Positions 1 to 12,570 of a stretch of 64,000 nt of DNA are shown here, piece by piece. Source of the DNA: Oxyruncus cristatus. Taxonomy: Eukaryota > Chordata > Aves > Passeriformes > Cotingidae. Each line of letters starts with the position of its first letter. The first letter of the stretch is position 1. The notes below the pieces were generated by a model. The model saw only the letters and a list, made by a program, of their open reading frames with translations, made no database searches and had not been told where the DNA came from. Made by a program: the position numbers and the translations under genes. Where the stretch lies: assembly GCA_013399855.1 (NCBI GenBank), contig VXAY01005875.1, positions 1-64,000 of the forward strand. The letters are read 5' to 3'.

Positions 1-3000
1 CGAAGCTTAGCCATGATGATGACGTTGTTCCCGACTCCTTTTGGACTGAGAATCTCTGCTTCTCCTGAAGGTAGTCTGGCCTGCATTGGCCTTGGCTATG
101 GATGATGAGGGTTGCACATACTATTTCAGATGAGGCCAATGTCTTCTGCAGCATCATTCGCTCCTGTTTCTTCTGGGCAAGTCTTGCTTGGTGCATATTT
201 TGATTACATTTGCTTTTCTTGTGACTTCTATCACTGCTTATGGTCCTCTGGGGTCAATATGAGACAAAAGGTCTGTACTGTGACTATTTCCGGCTTTGTG
301 TCATCAGCACAAGTCACTGGCACATTTCATTTTTATGTGTCGTCATTGAAAACATTAAAAACCTTGGTCCCTTGAGCCATATAATTCTCCTTTCAGCACA
401 ACCTCTGTGCAAAGTTTCCTTATGCAGATCATAACTCCTGTGCCAGTTTTTTGTCATCTTCAGCTCCACTAGTAGCTCCCTAGTAAGTTGTATTCTGCCC
501 TCTCCTCCCCTGGAAAATGGCCAGATGGCTATGTCACTGCTGGGATCACTTGTTCTCCAAGTTCTCAGGCAGGATTGTGATCCACAGGTTTTAATATAAA
601 AATTCCTGTCCCTATCCCTGTGGTTGCTTGCCCTGCTTCTATCGTAGCTTTGGGATGCAGAGGGAAAACTGCTGCTGAGTGGCACATTTCGAACTCTCTG
701 AATTTTGCTCCTGATACCTCAGATGTGGTGATTCACATGCCTTGCTCCCCTCTCTCTGCCTTCACTGGAAAAGGCGGCAAAGCTTTCATTTTCTTTGGAG
801 GCCATGCTCAGAGCTCGTGGGTGTCAGCTTTCCATCACCACTGCCTCAGCCTGACTTGGTAATTCCGGCTTTTCCTCTCCAAGCCATTTGCTGATCCATC
901 CTTTTTCCCTCCTCACAGTGGGGCTCTGCTCCTTGCCTGCCTCTTCCCAGGGTGGGGGCTTATCCCTGAGGCCCCGAGGGCATCTTCTCCTGGAATTCCC
1001 ATCCCTCGTGGGTTTTGTCCCGAAGAAGCAACACCCAGTGGGTGACTGTGGTGTTGTGTGCTACTCCCCAGGGGAAGAGCTCTGGGCAGGAGCCGTATCA
1101 GGAGGTGGGATGGAAGAGTTGGGATTGAAACCGGTCGACCCAGATCAGCTGAACCTCGGTGTGGATACGTCGCGATCGGGTTCTGTCAGGACGTGCAGGA
1201 TAAAATCTGAATGCCTAATTTAACTTTGGCAGAGCCAAGCTGGTGCAGACCAGCTGAGCTTTGTATTAATGAAAACATGAATGTTTCCTTCTTTCCTGCG
1301 TGCTGGGGAAACGGGGTCACACGGTGCTAATGCCGGGCTGAGCAACCAGCTCTGCTGTGGCTCATATTATCCCACCAGGGGAAAACAGCACCATTTGGGC
1401 TCAGCTGCATCCTCCCAGGCTCTGGATAAACAGGAGTCGAAATTCCCAGTGTTGGGTTCTGTGAAGCTTGGCTGCCCCTTTGCCTCAGGCTCCTTTTTGT
1501 TTCTCTCACCCTCCCCGGCAGGCGCTCGGTGCAGCTGGGGCTGATAGTCCTGTGGCTAGTCCTGGTTTTAGGCCTGGGTGAATGGCTGTCTCAAGCATCT
1601 TCCCTTGTCCATGTTGCACCAGAGCGACCCCTCCGTGGTGTCCCTGACACATCAGGTAGTAAACTCTCTGATTTTCGGGAAGCGCTGGATGTTCAGTGCA
1701 TGCTTTCTGCTGGCTGCACGCAGCTTTCCTCCTTGGAGTCACCCAGTGCCCATTCAGATTGGGGATATGGTCATCCTGGGCCTTTCTGCAGCTGATGAGA
1801 GCTCTGTGTTCATACTTGGCAGGGAGGGCAGGGAGCTATGGGGAGTCTCCCTGGCCTGCCCAGGCTGCCAGGCAGGAATCCAGCCCTGCCCTGCAGTGCT
1901 GCAGCTGCCAGTCTCTGTCCTGGCCCGGCACAGCCTGGCAAGCGATTTCAGTGAAGGCTGAGTCTGGGAGGTACTGACTTAAAAGCAGGAGCTCACAGAG
2001 AGAGATACTGTGCCAAAACTTCTGCAAGGTATGCTGTAATCTTAAAAGGACATCCTTTGCTTCAATACTTTTCCTTATTATGCCTCCCTTGTGGCCCCAG
2101 CACGGAAGTTGTTAGTTTGAGGTCCTTCCTACTAATTCTGTAGCAATAATTGCGGTGTCTTGTACTGCTTTGGTACTCAGTGAGGTTCCTTGTGCTCTCT
2201 CAGAGAGAGTGTGACCAAAATGTGAAAGCTGCTGCAGCTGTGTATTTGCCTGAGCTTTATTTGACACCAGCTTTTCCTTTTCCGTAGACCTGTGGAATCC
2301 CTCCCCAGCACTTAAGGCAGGGGATCTAAAATTAGACACTTCATATCTCAGGCACCATCTTAATGATCTGTGTGAGGTCTTTGGCATTGCTTGAAAATCA
2401 GATTACTTACCTCAGTCCTTAAATGAGGATATACACCAAACATTTCCTCCCCCATTCCCCCTACCCCAATTATTGTCCTCAGGTTTTTTTCCACAACGTT
2501 TTAATCCTTCACATCCCGTCTCAGCGGCTCCTGGGTCACTCGGGCCAAGGGCTGCAGTTTTGGTTGCTGGAGTCTGTGGTGCTGGGTGGTTCTTCTGTGC
2601 ACGCAGGGTCTACCATGTCCTGCTCTGCTTCTCCCTCCTTGGCTGTATGGCGAGTGCTCTCACATATCCATCTGGAGCTCTGTCTCCTGGCCTGAGCATT
2701 TTCTTGTTCCTCCTAAATAGAGTTCCTGAGTTCCTTTTAGTGCATTTGGCAAGTCCTGTCCTCGCTCTGTATCAGCAGTTTTTCAGCTGCTTTTGGCACA
2801 ACCAGAAAGTCCTTTTGAAGCGAAGTGTAACAACAACCTAGAAGCTAAAGGTAAATAAACAAACCACACCTTATTTTTTATTTCTGCTGCATTTGGGGAA
2901 TTATTTTGATTTTTTTAAGCAACATATAAATGCACACGCAGTCTTTGTAGCCAGCTCTTGTCCTCCATGGAGGCCAAATGGGCTCCTTCTTCCCTGCAAC

Positions 3001-4493
3001 TCCCTCGTGGCTCAGCTTTGTCTGCCCCACAGGCTCCAGGGAGTTGCCCTCATGGCTTCCCATAGATTTGCTTATGTCTGATGATCTGAAATTAGAATCC
3101 TTCCCCTTCTCTGCCCTTTGCTGTAAACGTGTAAAACCTTGCAGATTTCCCTTAGGGAAGAAAAGGGGATTTTCCCACCGTTAAAAATGAAAGGGAAGGG
3201 AAGGAGAAAGAGTTAAAACATGCTCAGATACTTGTAAAAATGATTAAAAAACAAACAGTCCCACAACAGTGCCAATTATTTACATCCCCTTGTATAAATA
3301 TAGAAACCCTGGAGAGGGGGCTTTCCCTTGGGCTACCTGCTCTGCTCTTCCATTAATTTATTACCAAGGCCCCACAGTGCTCTGTCAGTGCCCACGGTCC
3401 TGGTTTTGTTTCCCTTAGCTGGGATTTGGGGATGGTTGACAAACCTTCCCCCCTCCCTCTCCTTTTGCCTTTTCTTCCCTCCCTTAGACATTCTCACTGG
3501 GGTGGTGCTCCAGCTGGAGGAGAGCAAGGCTTCCCACACCTTCCCTTTAGGAGTTCTTCACAAAGGGAATGTGGATTTATTTTTCTTTCCCCTCCTCTTC
3601 ATCTGGAGCAATCACCAGCATTGTTCTCCCAGCCGTGACAGACATGGAGGTTGCGTGTTAGCGAGACGCTTGCGAAGAGGTTTTGCAATTCCAGCTCTGC
3701 TGGCCAGTTCTTGGGGGTGTGCAGATGGTCCCCTCAGCCTTGTGTGGATGGTCATTGTCATCAGACTCTGGTTTCAGGAGCAGCCTCAACAGGTAGTATA
3801 AGCCGTGGTTGGTTTAAAACAGATTTTTCTCACGAACAAAAATGGCATTTTCTATGGCTTAGAAAGAAAACACAGAGAGGAGCGTGTTTGTCATTTTATT
3901 TTCACTGGTTTAAAAGTCAACCAGCTTCTGCAATCCACTAAAGTTGGTCTTGGAGCTCTGTGTCATACGTAGGTTTAGTGGCCCCAAGGCTGCCCAGAGC
4001 TCAAGGAGCGTTTGGACAACACCCTCAGGGCCAGGAGGGGATTGTTGGGGTGTCTGTGCAGGGCCAGGAGTTGGACTGGATGGTCCTTGTGGGTCCCTTC
4101 CAGATAGGGTATTCCATGATCCATTTCTTGGGGGTTTTGTTTTGTGGAGGGCAGCCCAGGGGTGTGGGATGGGGAGAGCCAGGGCTGTCAGGCCATCAGA
4201 ACCCTGGAGCACTCGAGAGCGTTCACCTTTGTCTCAGGGGAGGTGATTGGACAGACTGATTTCAGCAGCCATTCATATTAACTAGAGGTAATAAAGGCCA
4301 ACAAAATGTGGCCTCCAGTTACAAGTAAAGGGCCTGATTCTCCATTTCAGGAGATGAGATCGAATGCTGGAGTTACAATGGCGTGGGACTGGGAGTGTGA
4401 GTGGGGAATACAGCCCAGAGCCACTGATGAATATTAAGTAGTTTCTGTATGGAATGACTGCTGCTTTTTGTCTCTGTATATGCATCCTGACAG
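1..4493. other. Non-coding sequence 5' of TIAM1 coding exons
   Basis: No exon with convincing coding content is visible on either strand. The sequence is mixed, moderately AT rich intron-type DNA with scattered T-rich tracts. The only repeat I can name is a CR1 piece near 3980-4124. Human TIAM1 has several non-coding 5' exons; any of these could lie here but cannot be recognised without transcript data. Confidence 0.6.
3980..4124 (+). repeat. CR1 LINE 3' fragment
   Basis: The sequence 'gatggtccttgtgggtccct' with the following 'attccatgatcc' is the typical 3' end of an avian CR1 element, sense on the + strand. It is preceded by diverged CR1 untranslated sequence. The 5' boundary is approximate. 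Confidence 0.75.
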
Positions 4494-4614
4494 GTTATGG
4501 TAGAGTTACTACAGGATGAAAATTTGCTTAATGGCCAGCTGATCTCACATCTGCAGTTGCATTTGGAGTCTGACAAAAATGATGCATCACAAAATGAAAA
4601 AGTAAAACTAGAAA
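4494..4614 (+). other. Candidate alternative 5' exon upstream of TIAM1 exon 1
   Basis: A 121-base segment preceded by a pyrimidine-rich stretch and gacag, and followed by GAAA|gtgagt, a good donor. It is open throughout in one frame: GTT, then an ATG at 4497 (G at -3 and +4), then 39 codons beginning MVELLQDENLLNGQLISHLQ, leucine rich and helix-like, ending in phase 1. Joined to the acceptor at 12560 it continues as Lys-Cys-Asp-Ala-Met with no stop, directly in frame with TIAM1. I do not recognise the peptide in any protein family. It may be a true alternative first or second coding exon, an untranslated exon, or a chance arrangement; the sequence alone cannot decide. Confidence 0.4.
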
Positions 4615-5236
4615 GTGAGTTGTCGTCCTTCTCACCAACTTTTCCCGTTCACTGGGCAAGAGGATATACCTGCACGCTGAATTTTTCTTGCTGGAAAGGA
4701 AAGGCTCTGCTTTGAAAAGGAGGCTTTCAGAAAACTACAGCTGCCATATTTTTCATCTATTGATGTTGTTGTAGAATGGCCGTGAGCAAAAAGAAAACAG
4801 GTGTGCTGGATTTTTTCCTGCCCTCTTGGCATTGCAAACTGCCCCCAGCGTGCGACAGTCGGGGCTCTCTTTGCTGTCCCTGGAATCACAGGTAGCAGAT
4901 GCGATAACAAGGTGCTCCTTTAATACATTCTGCTTCCTTGCTGTGCGTTTAATCCATCCCTGGTGGTTTGCTCCGCACTCCCTGGGCTGGGATCGACTTC
5001 AGTTGCTGGGCGATGAGCCCTGTGGGAACTCCTTGGCCTGGTTTTCCAAGGCGCTGTTTTGTGGCTGTGGAATAAATACAGCTGTGCTGCTTCCAGACCT
5101 TCAAAGAACATGAGTTCGCATTGCCATGTGTAGACGTTGGCAAGCACACACCATGGATGTACATGTGTGTGTGTGTTTAAGATGGAACATTTTTATCTTG
5201 AGCGTGGAAGTTTGTAAATCTTTATTTAATTGATTG

Positions 5237-5252
5237 TTTTTTTTTTTTTTTT
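5237..5252 (+). repeat. Poly(T) tract
   Basis: Sixteen consecutive T residues in the upstream intron. Confidence 0.9.
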
Positions 5253-7909
5253 CCTTAATGAGATGAATGGTTCCATGTGTGAGCACTTACAACTGTCCAT
5301 CTCCCCTGAGAACAGTTCCTGGTGAGTCACTGCTCAGCCTCTCCCTCGACCAGGCTCTGCTGGCAGAGCAGATGTGTCCAGGGCTCTGTGCTCGGAGGGA
5401 AGCCAGGGGGGTGTGTTTGCTTCAGCCCTTCCTCCTGGTGGAGGAGCACAGCCACCCCTGTTTGCCAAGACCTTGTTGGAGGGAGGGCCTTGTCTGAGGC
5501 TGCTTCAGAGCTCCAGAATTTCTGCTGCAGCAGAGCCTGGGCTGTGGGATTGAACTGGGAAGCAACAGAACAGGACCTGTCCAGTGCATATCAAAGAGAA
5601 AAATGAAAAACTGATGTTCTTCTTGAAAAGCATGACTTGGTTTCATTCAGGAAAGACTGTCCGAGTTGTGAAAGTTGATAGGAGCAAAACTTTTCAGGAA
5701 AGGGTCTGTGGGTAATGATAAAGCCTTCTCTTCCAGAGGAGCTGTGTGTGCATGGTACTCATCTGCTCACGGCACAGGGTGTTGCCAGCCCTTCAGGTTA
5801 CCTGGAGAGGAGCGAGGATTTGGATAATGCAGCATCCAGCTGTAAACATCCACTTTTTAACAAGGGACTGCCAGGAGAGAAGGATTTTTGCTGAAGGAGC
5901 ACAGGTGGTGTGAGAAGGGAAGTGACCAGGGTTTGCATCACCCTGGAGCAGATTTTACGGAGTTAAAAACTCCTCGAAAGCTGGTTCAGGATGGAAAATC
6001 TGGCAAAATCTGTCTTGTTCTTCTTTTGGTCAAGTTTTCTGGGGCAGCAGCAGGCGGATCTGAACAAAGGTGCTTGCAATTCCTTTTCCTCTGGAGGTGA
6101 GGAGTGCTCGTGGCAGGGTTGCTCTCCGTGTGGTGGATGCAGGTGGGGAGCCTCTTGCCTGTAGGACCTTGTTTGTCAGCAAGATTCCCCTCCTGCAAAT
6201 TATTGGCAGCTGGCATGGTAATGAGTCCATTTCAGTATAAATGAGCTTAATTTTATTAATTTCTGCCAGCTCCTGAGCAATTCATGAACTGCTTTTCAGA
6301 TCTCAACCAACAACTTGGGGGAAGAGGGGGAGCTGTGGAGCAAAGAGGGGAACGTGAAGAAGGAGAAAGAAAATGAGAATATTTTTAATTTAAAAAGGTG
6401 CCAGTGACTCTCATCTCTTCCTCATGAGAACCCAGGCAAGAGCGAGGATCCCAGTTTCCCCACCAAGCAGCTCTAATGACATGAAGGGCATCAGTAATCT
6501 CTCCCAAGGTTTTGTTCCTTGGGCCTTTAGGAGTAGCTTGTAAGTCTCACCACTCTGTGTACAGTGTTGAGTTGGCGTTTCGCTGCCGGTGCTGGGCTGG
6601 GACAAGGGGGAGTTGGTGGGAGATGGATTGGGAAGCACAACCAGCCCTCTGGTGAGTTTGTATCTCCAGGCCTGGACCTTGAGCTGGGGCACCTGCAAGG
6701 GAGCTCAGCAGGGGTATGAGGCCCAGAAAGGGGCTGGGATTTGGTACCCACAGGAGTGCACACGTGTGTCTAACTTAAGAGAAGTTGTAAGAACAGTCCT
6801 TAGGTCTAAATAAGCGCTGACTGGTCTCTCGTACCCGCGCCTCAGCGAGTGCAATTAACCCAGCAATCCTTTCACCACACACAAAAACACATGTAAATGC
6901 TCTGCCCTGATTGTCTGATTCGCCCTTGAAAAATGTTAATGAAATCCCTGCTTGGAAAACCGCCCTTTCTGTAAATTAGACAGTCTGCACAGAGAAATCT
7001 CCTCGGAGGCCTCCCAGTTCCTCCCCGGGTTGTTGGGCTCCTATTTGCTGCCAGTTCGGTCCTGGTTTATTGGAAGGTGCCTTGCCAGGTGTGTTTTGGG
7101 ACCTGAGGTTTTGTAGCCCTGCCTGAGACAGACCATCCCCAGCAAGGGCACGTTGGTGTCTGTGGGGATTTTGACTGTGGGAAGAGGAGCCCTCCACGTC
7201 CTGTTGTTGGGGCTGATGGTGCCTGGCTGGGTTTTTCATTTATTCTGCCACCATCAGATTTCATCACTGGAATTTGAGCACAGCATTCTCGTGCTGTACT
7301 GCCCAGTGTTTCTTAGGTAAGTGATGGTGACAGGCCCTGGCAGAAGACTCTCCTGTACAGCCCTCCCTGCTGACCCTTTGTCTGATTTGTTTTTCTCCCC
7401 TCTTTCTCCCCAGGTTTTTGGCAAGTAGTCATAGACTCTGACGAGGGAGTAATGGAGTCGCTGAGTGGCAGGTGCTGACAGCTTCTGCAGTCCCAGTAAC
7501 TGCTCATTTTGGTGTCATTTGCAATTCTGTACCTCTAAATGCCACAGCTCTCTGGGGGAAGGTTGCGCTGGATACCGGTACTGCCTCGGAAGGTACATGT
7601 GTGTCCCTGTGTTTTTCTTTAGGAGTTTGCCGTGCTGTGTAATGTTCATGGGAGGGCAGAATGTGGTTACGGTGGCTGTCAAGTGGCTCCTGGTGACATC
7701 CCTTCCTCCCTCTCTCCTCCTCTTACTCAATTTGCCTGCAGGGCCTTTTTGGAGTCCATCCTGTGCTTGTGTGTGAGAGCGGCTTACAAAGAATACGTGG
7801 CTGGTTAAAAGGTTCTGATGTGAAAACAATGGAATATGCTGCTGGAGTTTCCGAGAAACTCAAAGACTTTCTGTGGAATTCCAGCCCTGCTCTTGCCCTC
7901 TTGAAAAAG

Positions 7910-7934
7910 CACATTTTAATTACAATAAAATGTG
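7910..7934 (+). other. Short perfect hairpin
   Basis: Arms CACATTTTA and TAAAATGTG pair perfectly over 9 bases around a 7-base loop. It is AT rich and lacks the T run or other signals that would suggest a function. Confidence 0.5.
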
Positions 7935-9681
7935 TGTGTTCACACTTGGTTATTAGTGTTGTACATTTTTTCTGTGTGGTTCTGGTGAGTTCAGTAAAAA
8001 AATCTTTGTTGTTGGCTGGCAGATTTTAGAAGTTTATTTCTGTAGGCTCCTTGCCCGCTGTGGATTTGATCATTGTTCTGGTTCTCACAGCCTTCGAGCT
8101 CTGCTCCAGGAGAAAAATACAGATTTGTCACCAGGGCCTCCCACTAGAATCTAATTTTGAATTTGCAATCTGTTATCTTGTGATGTGCTTCAAATTTGGT
8201 TGGAAATTTAATAAATTTCAGATATAATCTTCTGGAATCTGGTGGTCCAGCCTTTTGCAAGTGTAATAGTTAATAACTTGGGTTTAATTGAAACGAGCGT
8301 TCCAGTTTTGTAATTATTTTAAGAAATATTTAATATTGGGGGTAAGGGAAGAGAAGGGAGAATGGCTGTTTTTAAAGAAAATTGCGTTCTTTGAGGGGGC
8401 CATCATCACTGGTCATTTGGAATGTGAGATTCTTTATGTGTAACCATGTAAGACTCATCCAGCAAAACCTCAGCAGTTCAGCCAGAGGTCAGTGTGCTTT
8501 TTCTAGGGTACCTGGTATAGGGAACACAGCTTTTTCCAAAGCTTTCCTGCAGAATTTGTGTTCTCCCTGCTGAGAGCCTAATGTTGAAGTTTGGGTTTTC
8601 AAAAAACACCTCTCAAACCTCTGCACCCCCCTGATGTGCAAGCTGGCAGAAAGGTGACTTTTCCTGCCCCTTGAAGACTTGCACAGATTTGACATTTCCC
8701 CTGCTGGGAAGCAGGAAGAAGCAGATTTTTCGGGAGAGAGGGCCCTTTCCCAGCGCAGCCATAGCTGGATGGTCAGGCCACCTCTTTAAAGATGTGGAGG
8801 AACAAGTTGCCACCCCTCATTTGTGTGACTGGGGCTGCAGATACAAATCTGAATCTCCTTCAGTGAGCAACTGAGTCACTGAGCTGGTGCCTCTTCCAGG
8901 AGACATGTCTGCCTCCCTGCTCTGGTTTTCAAATCCCTCCCTCTCGGAGCATTTAGTCAAAGGCAGCTTATTCCCACAAAAAGTTTGGGTTTTGATGAAT
9001 CAACATTTTCTGCTGAAAAGTGTGCAAGCAGTCCTGCTCTCAGCCGTGGCCTGTGTGATCCCTGGGAGCCTCGGAGTAGTTCACAGCGGATTTCTGACAC
9101 GTCCCAACCCTCGGCTGAGAGCGACAGACCTGGTTTAAAGCATCAAGATGTGTCACACTTGATTTATGTTGTATCCTGGTGGTACCTTTGATAGGTCTTT
9201 AATGGTCACCTCTGGGTTTGGTGGGTGAGGTAACAAGGGGAGCCTTTGTCCTCCCAGCACTTGCGTGCAGTTCCCATTAACATTACTCATTTTCTTAATT
9301 TGATACAGATTTTTTTCACTGAGTGTGCTAAAAGCAGTTAAGCCACAGACAGGCAGCATCTGGCAGTCGTAGCTGGAGCAGTTTAAGATGCTTTTGCCTC
9401 AGGGTGTCTGCTGTGGCCTGTGGGAGGGGGAGACTGGGGCTCCCCTCCCCTGCCCGGCTCCTGCCAGCTGAGGACTCCAGCATCTGCTCCAGTGCCAGTT
9501 CATGTTTCATTGCTGGCTTTCCACATCTGCATGGGCTCACCTAAGAGCTCACTGCTGACAGAAAATGCAGAGGTGCCACTCACTGTCCCCTCTTCCCTGG
9601 CCCCTCTGACTGAGTTGCCCCTTCCTCTCCTGCATGTGCCAGGTCAGCTCATTAGCTCAGCAAAATAAACTAGTAAACTCC

Positions 9682-9696
9682 TTTTTTTTTTTTTTT
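9682..9696 (+). repeat. Poly(T) tract
   Basis: Fifteen consecutive T residues in the upstream intron. Confidence 0.9.
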
Positions 9697-12570
9697 AACC
9701 TTGGATTTATTTTCTGCTGTTTTAGTGGACTCTGCTGCATGAGCACTTGAGTTGGTTCAGGGTAACTGGTGGAAATGCTCAGCCAGGAATGTGGAGGGGA
9801 GGCAGAAATGGGGGTGAGAAAGTAGGGTGGGAGCCCCTTTCAGAGGACCCCATAAACGGTCCCCCTCAGCTTGACCTGGTGGGGTTGACTGTCCCTGCCC
9901 AAGGTGTGTTCTGCATCTCCCAGGGGAGATGGGCTCTGCCAGGGGATGGTGACAAACCTTGGGGATGGCACTGTCTTGTATTGCTGCAGCTGGATCCGTG
10001 CACCACGTCTGCCGGCAGCCCTCTGGCACCCACCCACCGCCCAGCATTCCTACAAACCTGCAGTGTAATGCCAGGGAAGTCAGTGGGATTAGGGCAGGAG
10101 TGAGGGCTGGGTTTATCTCAGGATAGATCCGACCAAAGTGCCAATCCCCGGAATTAAAAAGGGACAGCTCTTTACTTTGAAGTCTGACACTTCTTGCAAT
10201 TACTTAGCAGGTACTTCTCATTGTGTGAAATCACTCCCTAAATATTCCTGCTGCTGTCTGCAGGGGTTCCTGAGCTGCTGTTCCTTTCTTTGCTGGTCAT
10301 TTGTGGTTCTGTTGCTTTTTGGCTGGGTGAGGTCTGGCCTGGTGTGGATGCAGTCCTTGTCAGGGTGGTGGCACAGGGCAGCTTTCCAGAGCCGCTTCCA
10401 TCAGCCGGGGGATGCTCCTGCCCTTCGGCAGCTCTGGTTTGGAAGGTAAAGGGTCAGTCTTCAATCACTCCGGGTTTCAAGAGGACTTTAAAAATTGCTT
10501 TTTCCCCTTAGTTAGAGAAGTGATGGTGTGGCTGGAGAGGGGGGGATAAATGGCTGCAGGCTCTGCCGGGCTGTGCAGCCGGTGGAAGTCCTGCCGACTG
10601 GAAGCATGATTAGCAGGGAGCTTAGAACCAAGGCAGCTAAAAGCATTGCCCCAAGGGTTCCTTTTGCAACATGGGGAGTGTTGAGGCCAGGTTTTAGATA
10701 TCTGTGGAAGAAAAAATACAGGTTTGTTGCTCTTAAAATGTTCTAGAAGCAAAAGCTGGCTGAGTTTGTGTTTCAGTCTGGCCTGTATCAAAGGGCTGTA
10801 GCTTTTAAGGGATAAACCATGTTTAGGGACTGATAACGCGGTCTTTTCTTTTAGATTTAAACTTTCCCTCTCTTCAGTGCATTTGTTTTTCTAAACAATG
10901 TGTGATAACCAAATCATGGCAGCCAAAGGGAGTTCTGCCATTCGTTTCAGCAGACGTGGGGAATTTCCTGGTGTAGTTTACTTCAAATGCGATTGTATTT
11001 ATTTTAGATACAGAAATGTCCAGATATGTATGGAGGTGTCTGTTGCTCCAGCACTGAAGAGTCTTCTAGCTTCAGCCATGACCCATTTCCCTGCTTAGAG
11101 GAGCAGAAGCAGAGTCCTCTGGCTGTGGTCAGAAGTGTCACTGCAGAGTTCAGTCCTGCTGTACACCTCCAAGGCAGAAGTGCAGTCAGTGTTCAATGCC
11201 ATTGATTCCTCACTTTCCATGGTATGTGTGTAGGGCTAATTCAGTGCTGTGCAGCAGCAGTGGTGTGTATTTAGATATTTAGAGGGAAAATGCATGGTCA
11301 CATTTATTCTGCCAGCATCTGGCTCACAACCCATCCTGGCATCCTGGCAAAGGAGAGGAAAATGCCCCAAGAAATGAAAAACTTCATTGTTTTACTCTCG
11401 GGGCAGCTTTTTTCTCTTCAACCAGGACTAATGGAAATACCTCAAAACAAAGACATTTTGCCTTGGAATTTCTGTCCAAGATTGTTGGACTATTTATCTC
11501 TATATAATTGTCTCATGTGTAATTTGGGATCTCCTGTTTAATTTTGAATGGCTGTGAACTTTAACATTTACTTTTCTTATTCTTCTTCTTGCCCTTTGGC
11601 CAGAAGGACCCAATACTACTGATAAAATATTTCTGACATTTGTTGAGTGAGATCACAGACCTCAAAGTGTTTTCCAAAGGTTGAACCAGATCATCACTCC
11701 CACCTTCTGGATGGGAAACCTGTTTCATGGTGGGATGTGCACGGGTGAATAATGCAGGAGGGTGGGGATGGGGACAGAAACCCAGTCCCTGCATTCCAGC
11801 TCAGATCAAAGCACTTGGATCTAGCTATCTGCTTCAGAGGGAGTGGGAAGGAAAGGTTATTTTTGTATAGTCTGAGTCACTCATGCTAATTTATTTTTCA
11901 TAATATGGCTTTCTTGTGTGGGGCTTTCTGTACCTGTTTAATGTCGCACTGTTTTTTTGTTTCAGAAATCAAACCTGTCATTAGCTCGCTGCCAAATGGT
12001 AGGATTTGTACTTTGCTCTTTGGTGCTTTAGCTTGCAGTTCCTAGCCAAAAAAAAAAAGTGATATCTCAGATAAAGGTGTACATCCCTCTACTTTTTGGC
12101 ATCTTGTTACATGCAGATAAGCAAGAGCTGTTTATTTTTTTGAGTCTGTTGGCTGGAATGACAAAACTGATGCTGAAAGTCAAGTGAATGTGTGCAGAGC
12201 TGAGATTGCACTTTGGTGCTAAGCTGGTTCCAGTTCACACCAGGCTTCAAGGCTCAATCCTTCCCTCTAGAATCCTACACTCTTCATTTACACCAGCAGG
12301 GCTGTTTTCCTACGTTTTCATTTAGCGGAATTGTATTTCTAAATTTGCTTGTGCAGCTGCTTAATTAATTCTGTGGGATTAGCTGCTGCAGTTACAGCGG
12401 GTCCTGCGAGACCTGGTGGAATCTGTGGTGCAGTGTTTGGGACAGCAGTAATTAAGAAAAAAAAAAAGGCTGGTTTTGGTGTGGTGGGTGTTTCTGTGTG
12501 TCTCCTTCCCGCGTGTGTTTGGCCGTAGCCCGTAACGGTGCCGCTCTCTCCCCTCGCAGAGTGTGACGCC

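Larger units (their letters stand above)
4615..12559. other. TIAM1: Intron sequence upstream of exon 1
   Basis: No supported coding exon. It contains homopolymer tracts at 5237-5252 and 9682-9696, a short perfect hairpin at 7910-7934, purine-rich sequence around 6316-6377, and AT-rich unique-looking stretches, for example 8160-8345. Recognisable CR1 pieces are absent, in contrast to most later introns. Confidence 0.6.

Noticed and set aside
1..12559. Search for a neighbouring gene (SOD1 or others near TIAM1 in vertebrates)
   Set aside because: No exon of a recognisable neighbour is seen on either strand; the window appears to lie entirely inside the TIAM1 transcription unit, though the true 5' end cannot be placed.
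12538..12570. In-frame upstream ATG extending exon 1 by 11 codons
   Set aside because: The ATG lies upstream of the AG at 12558-12559, inside the pyrimidine tract of the intron, and the family start is MGNAES at 12571.
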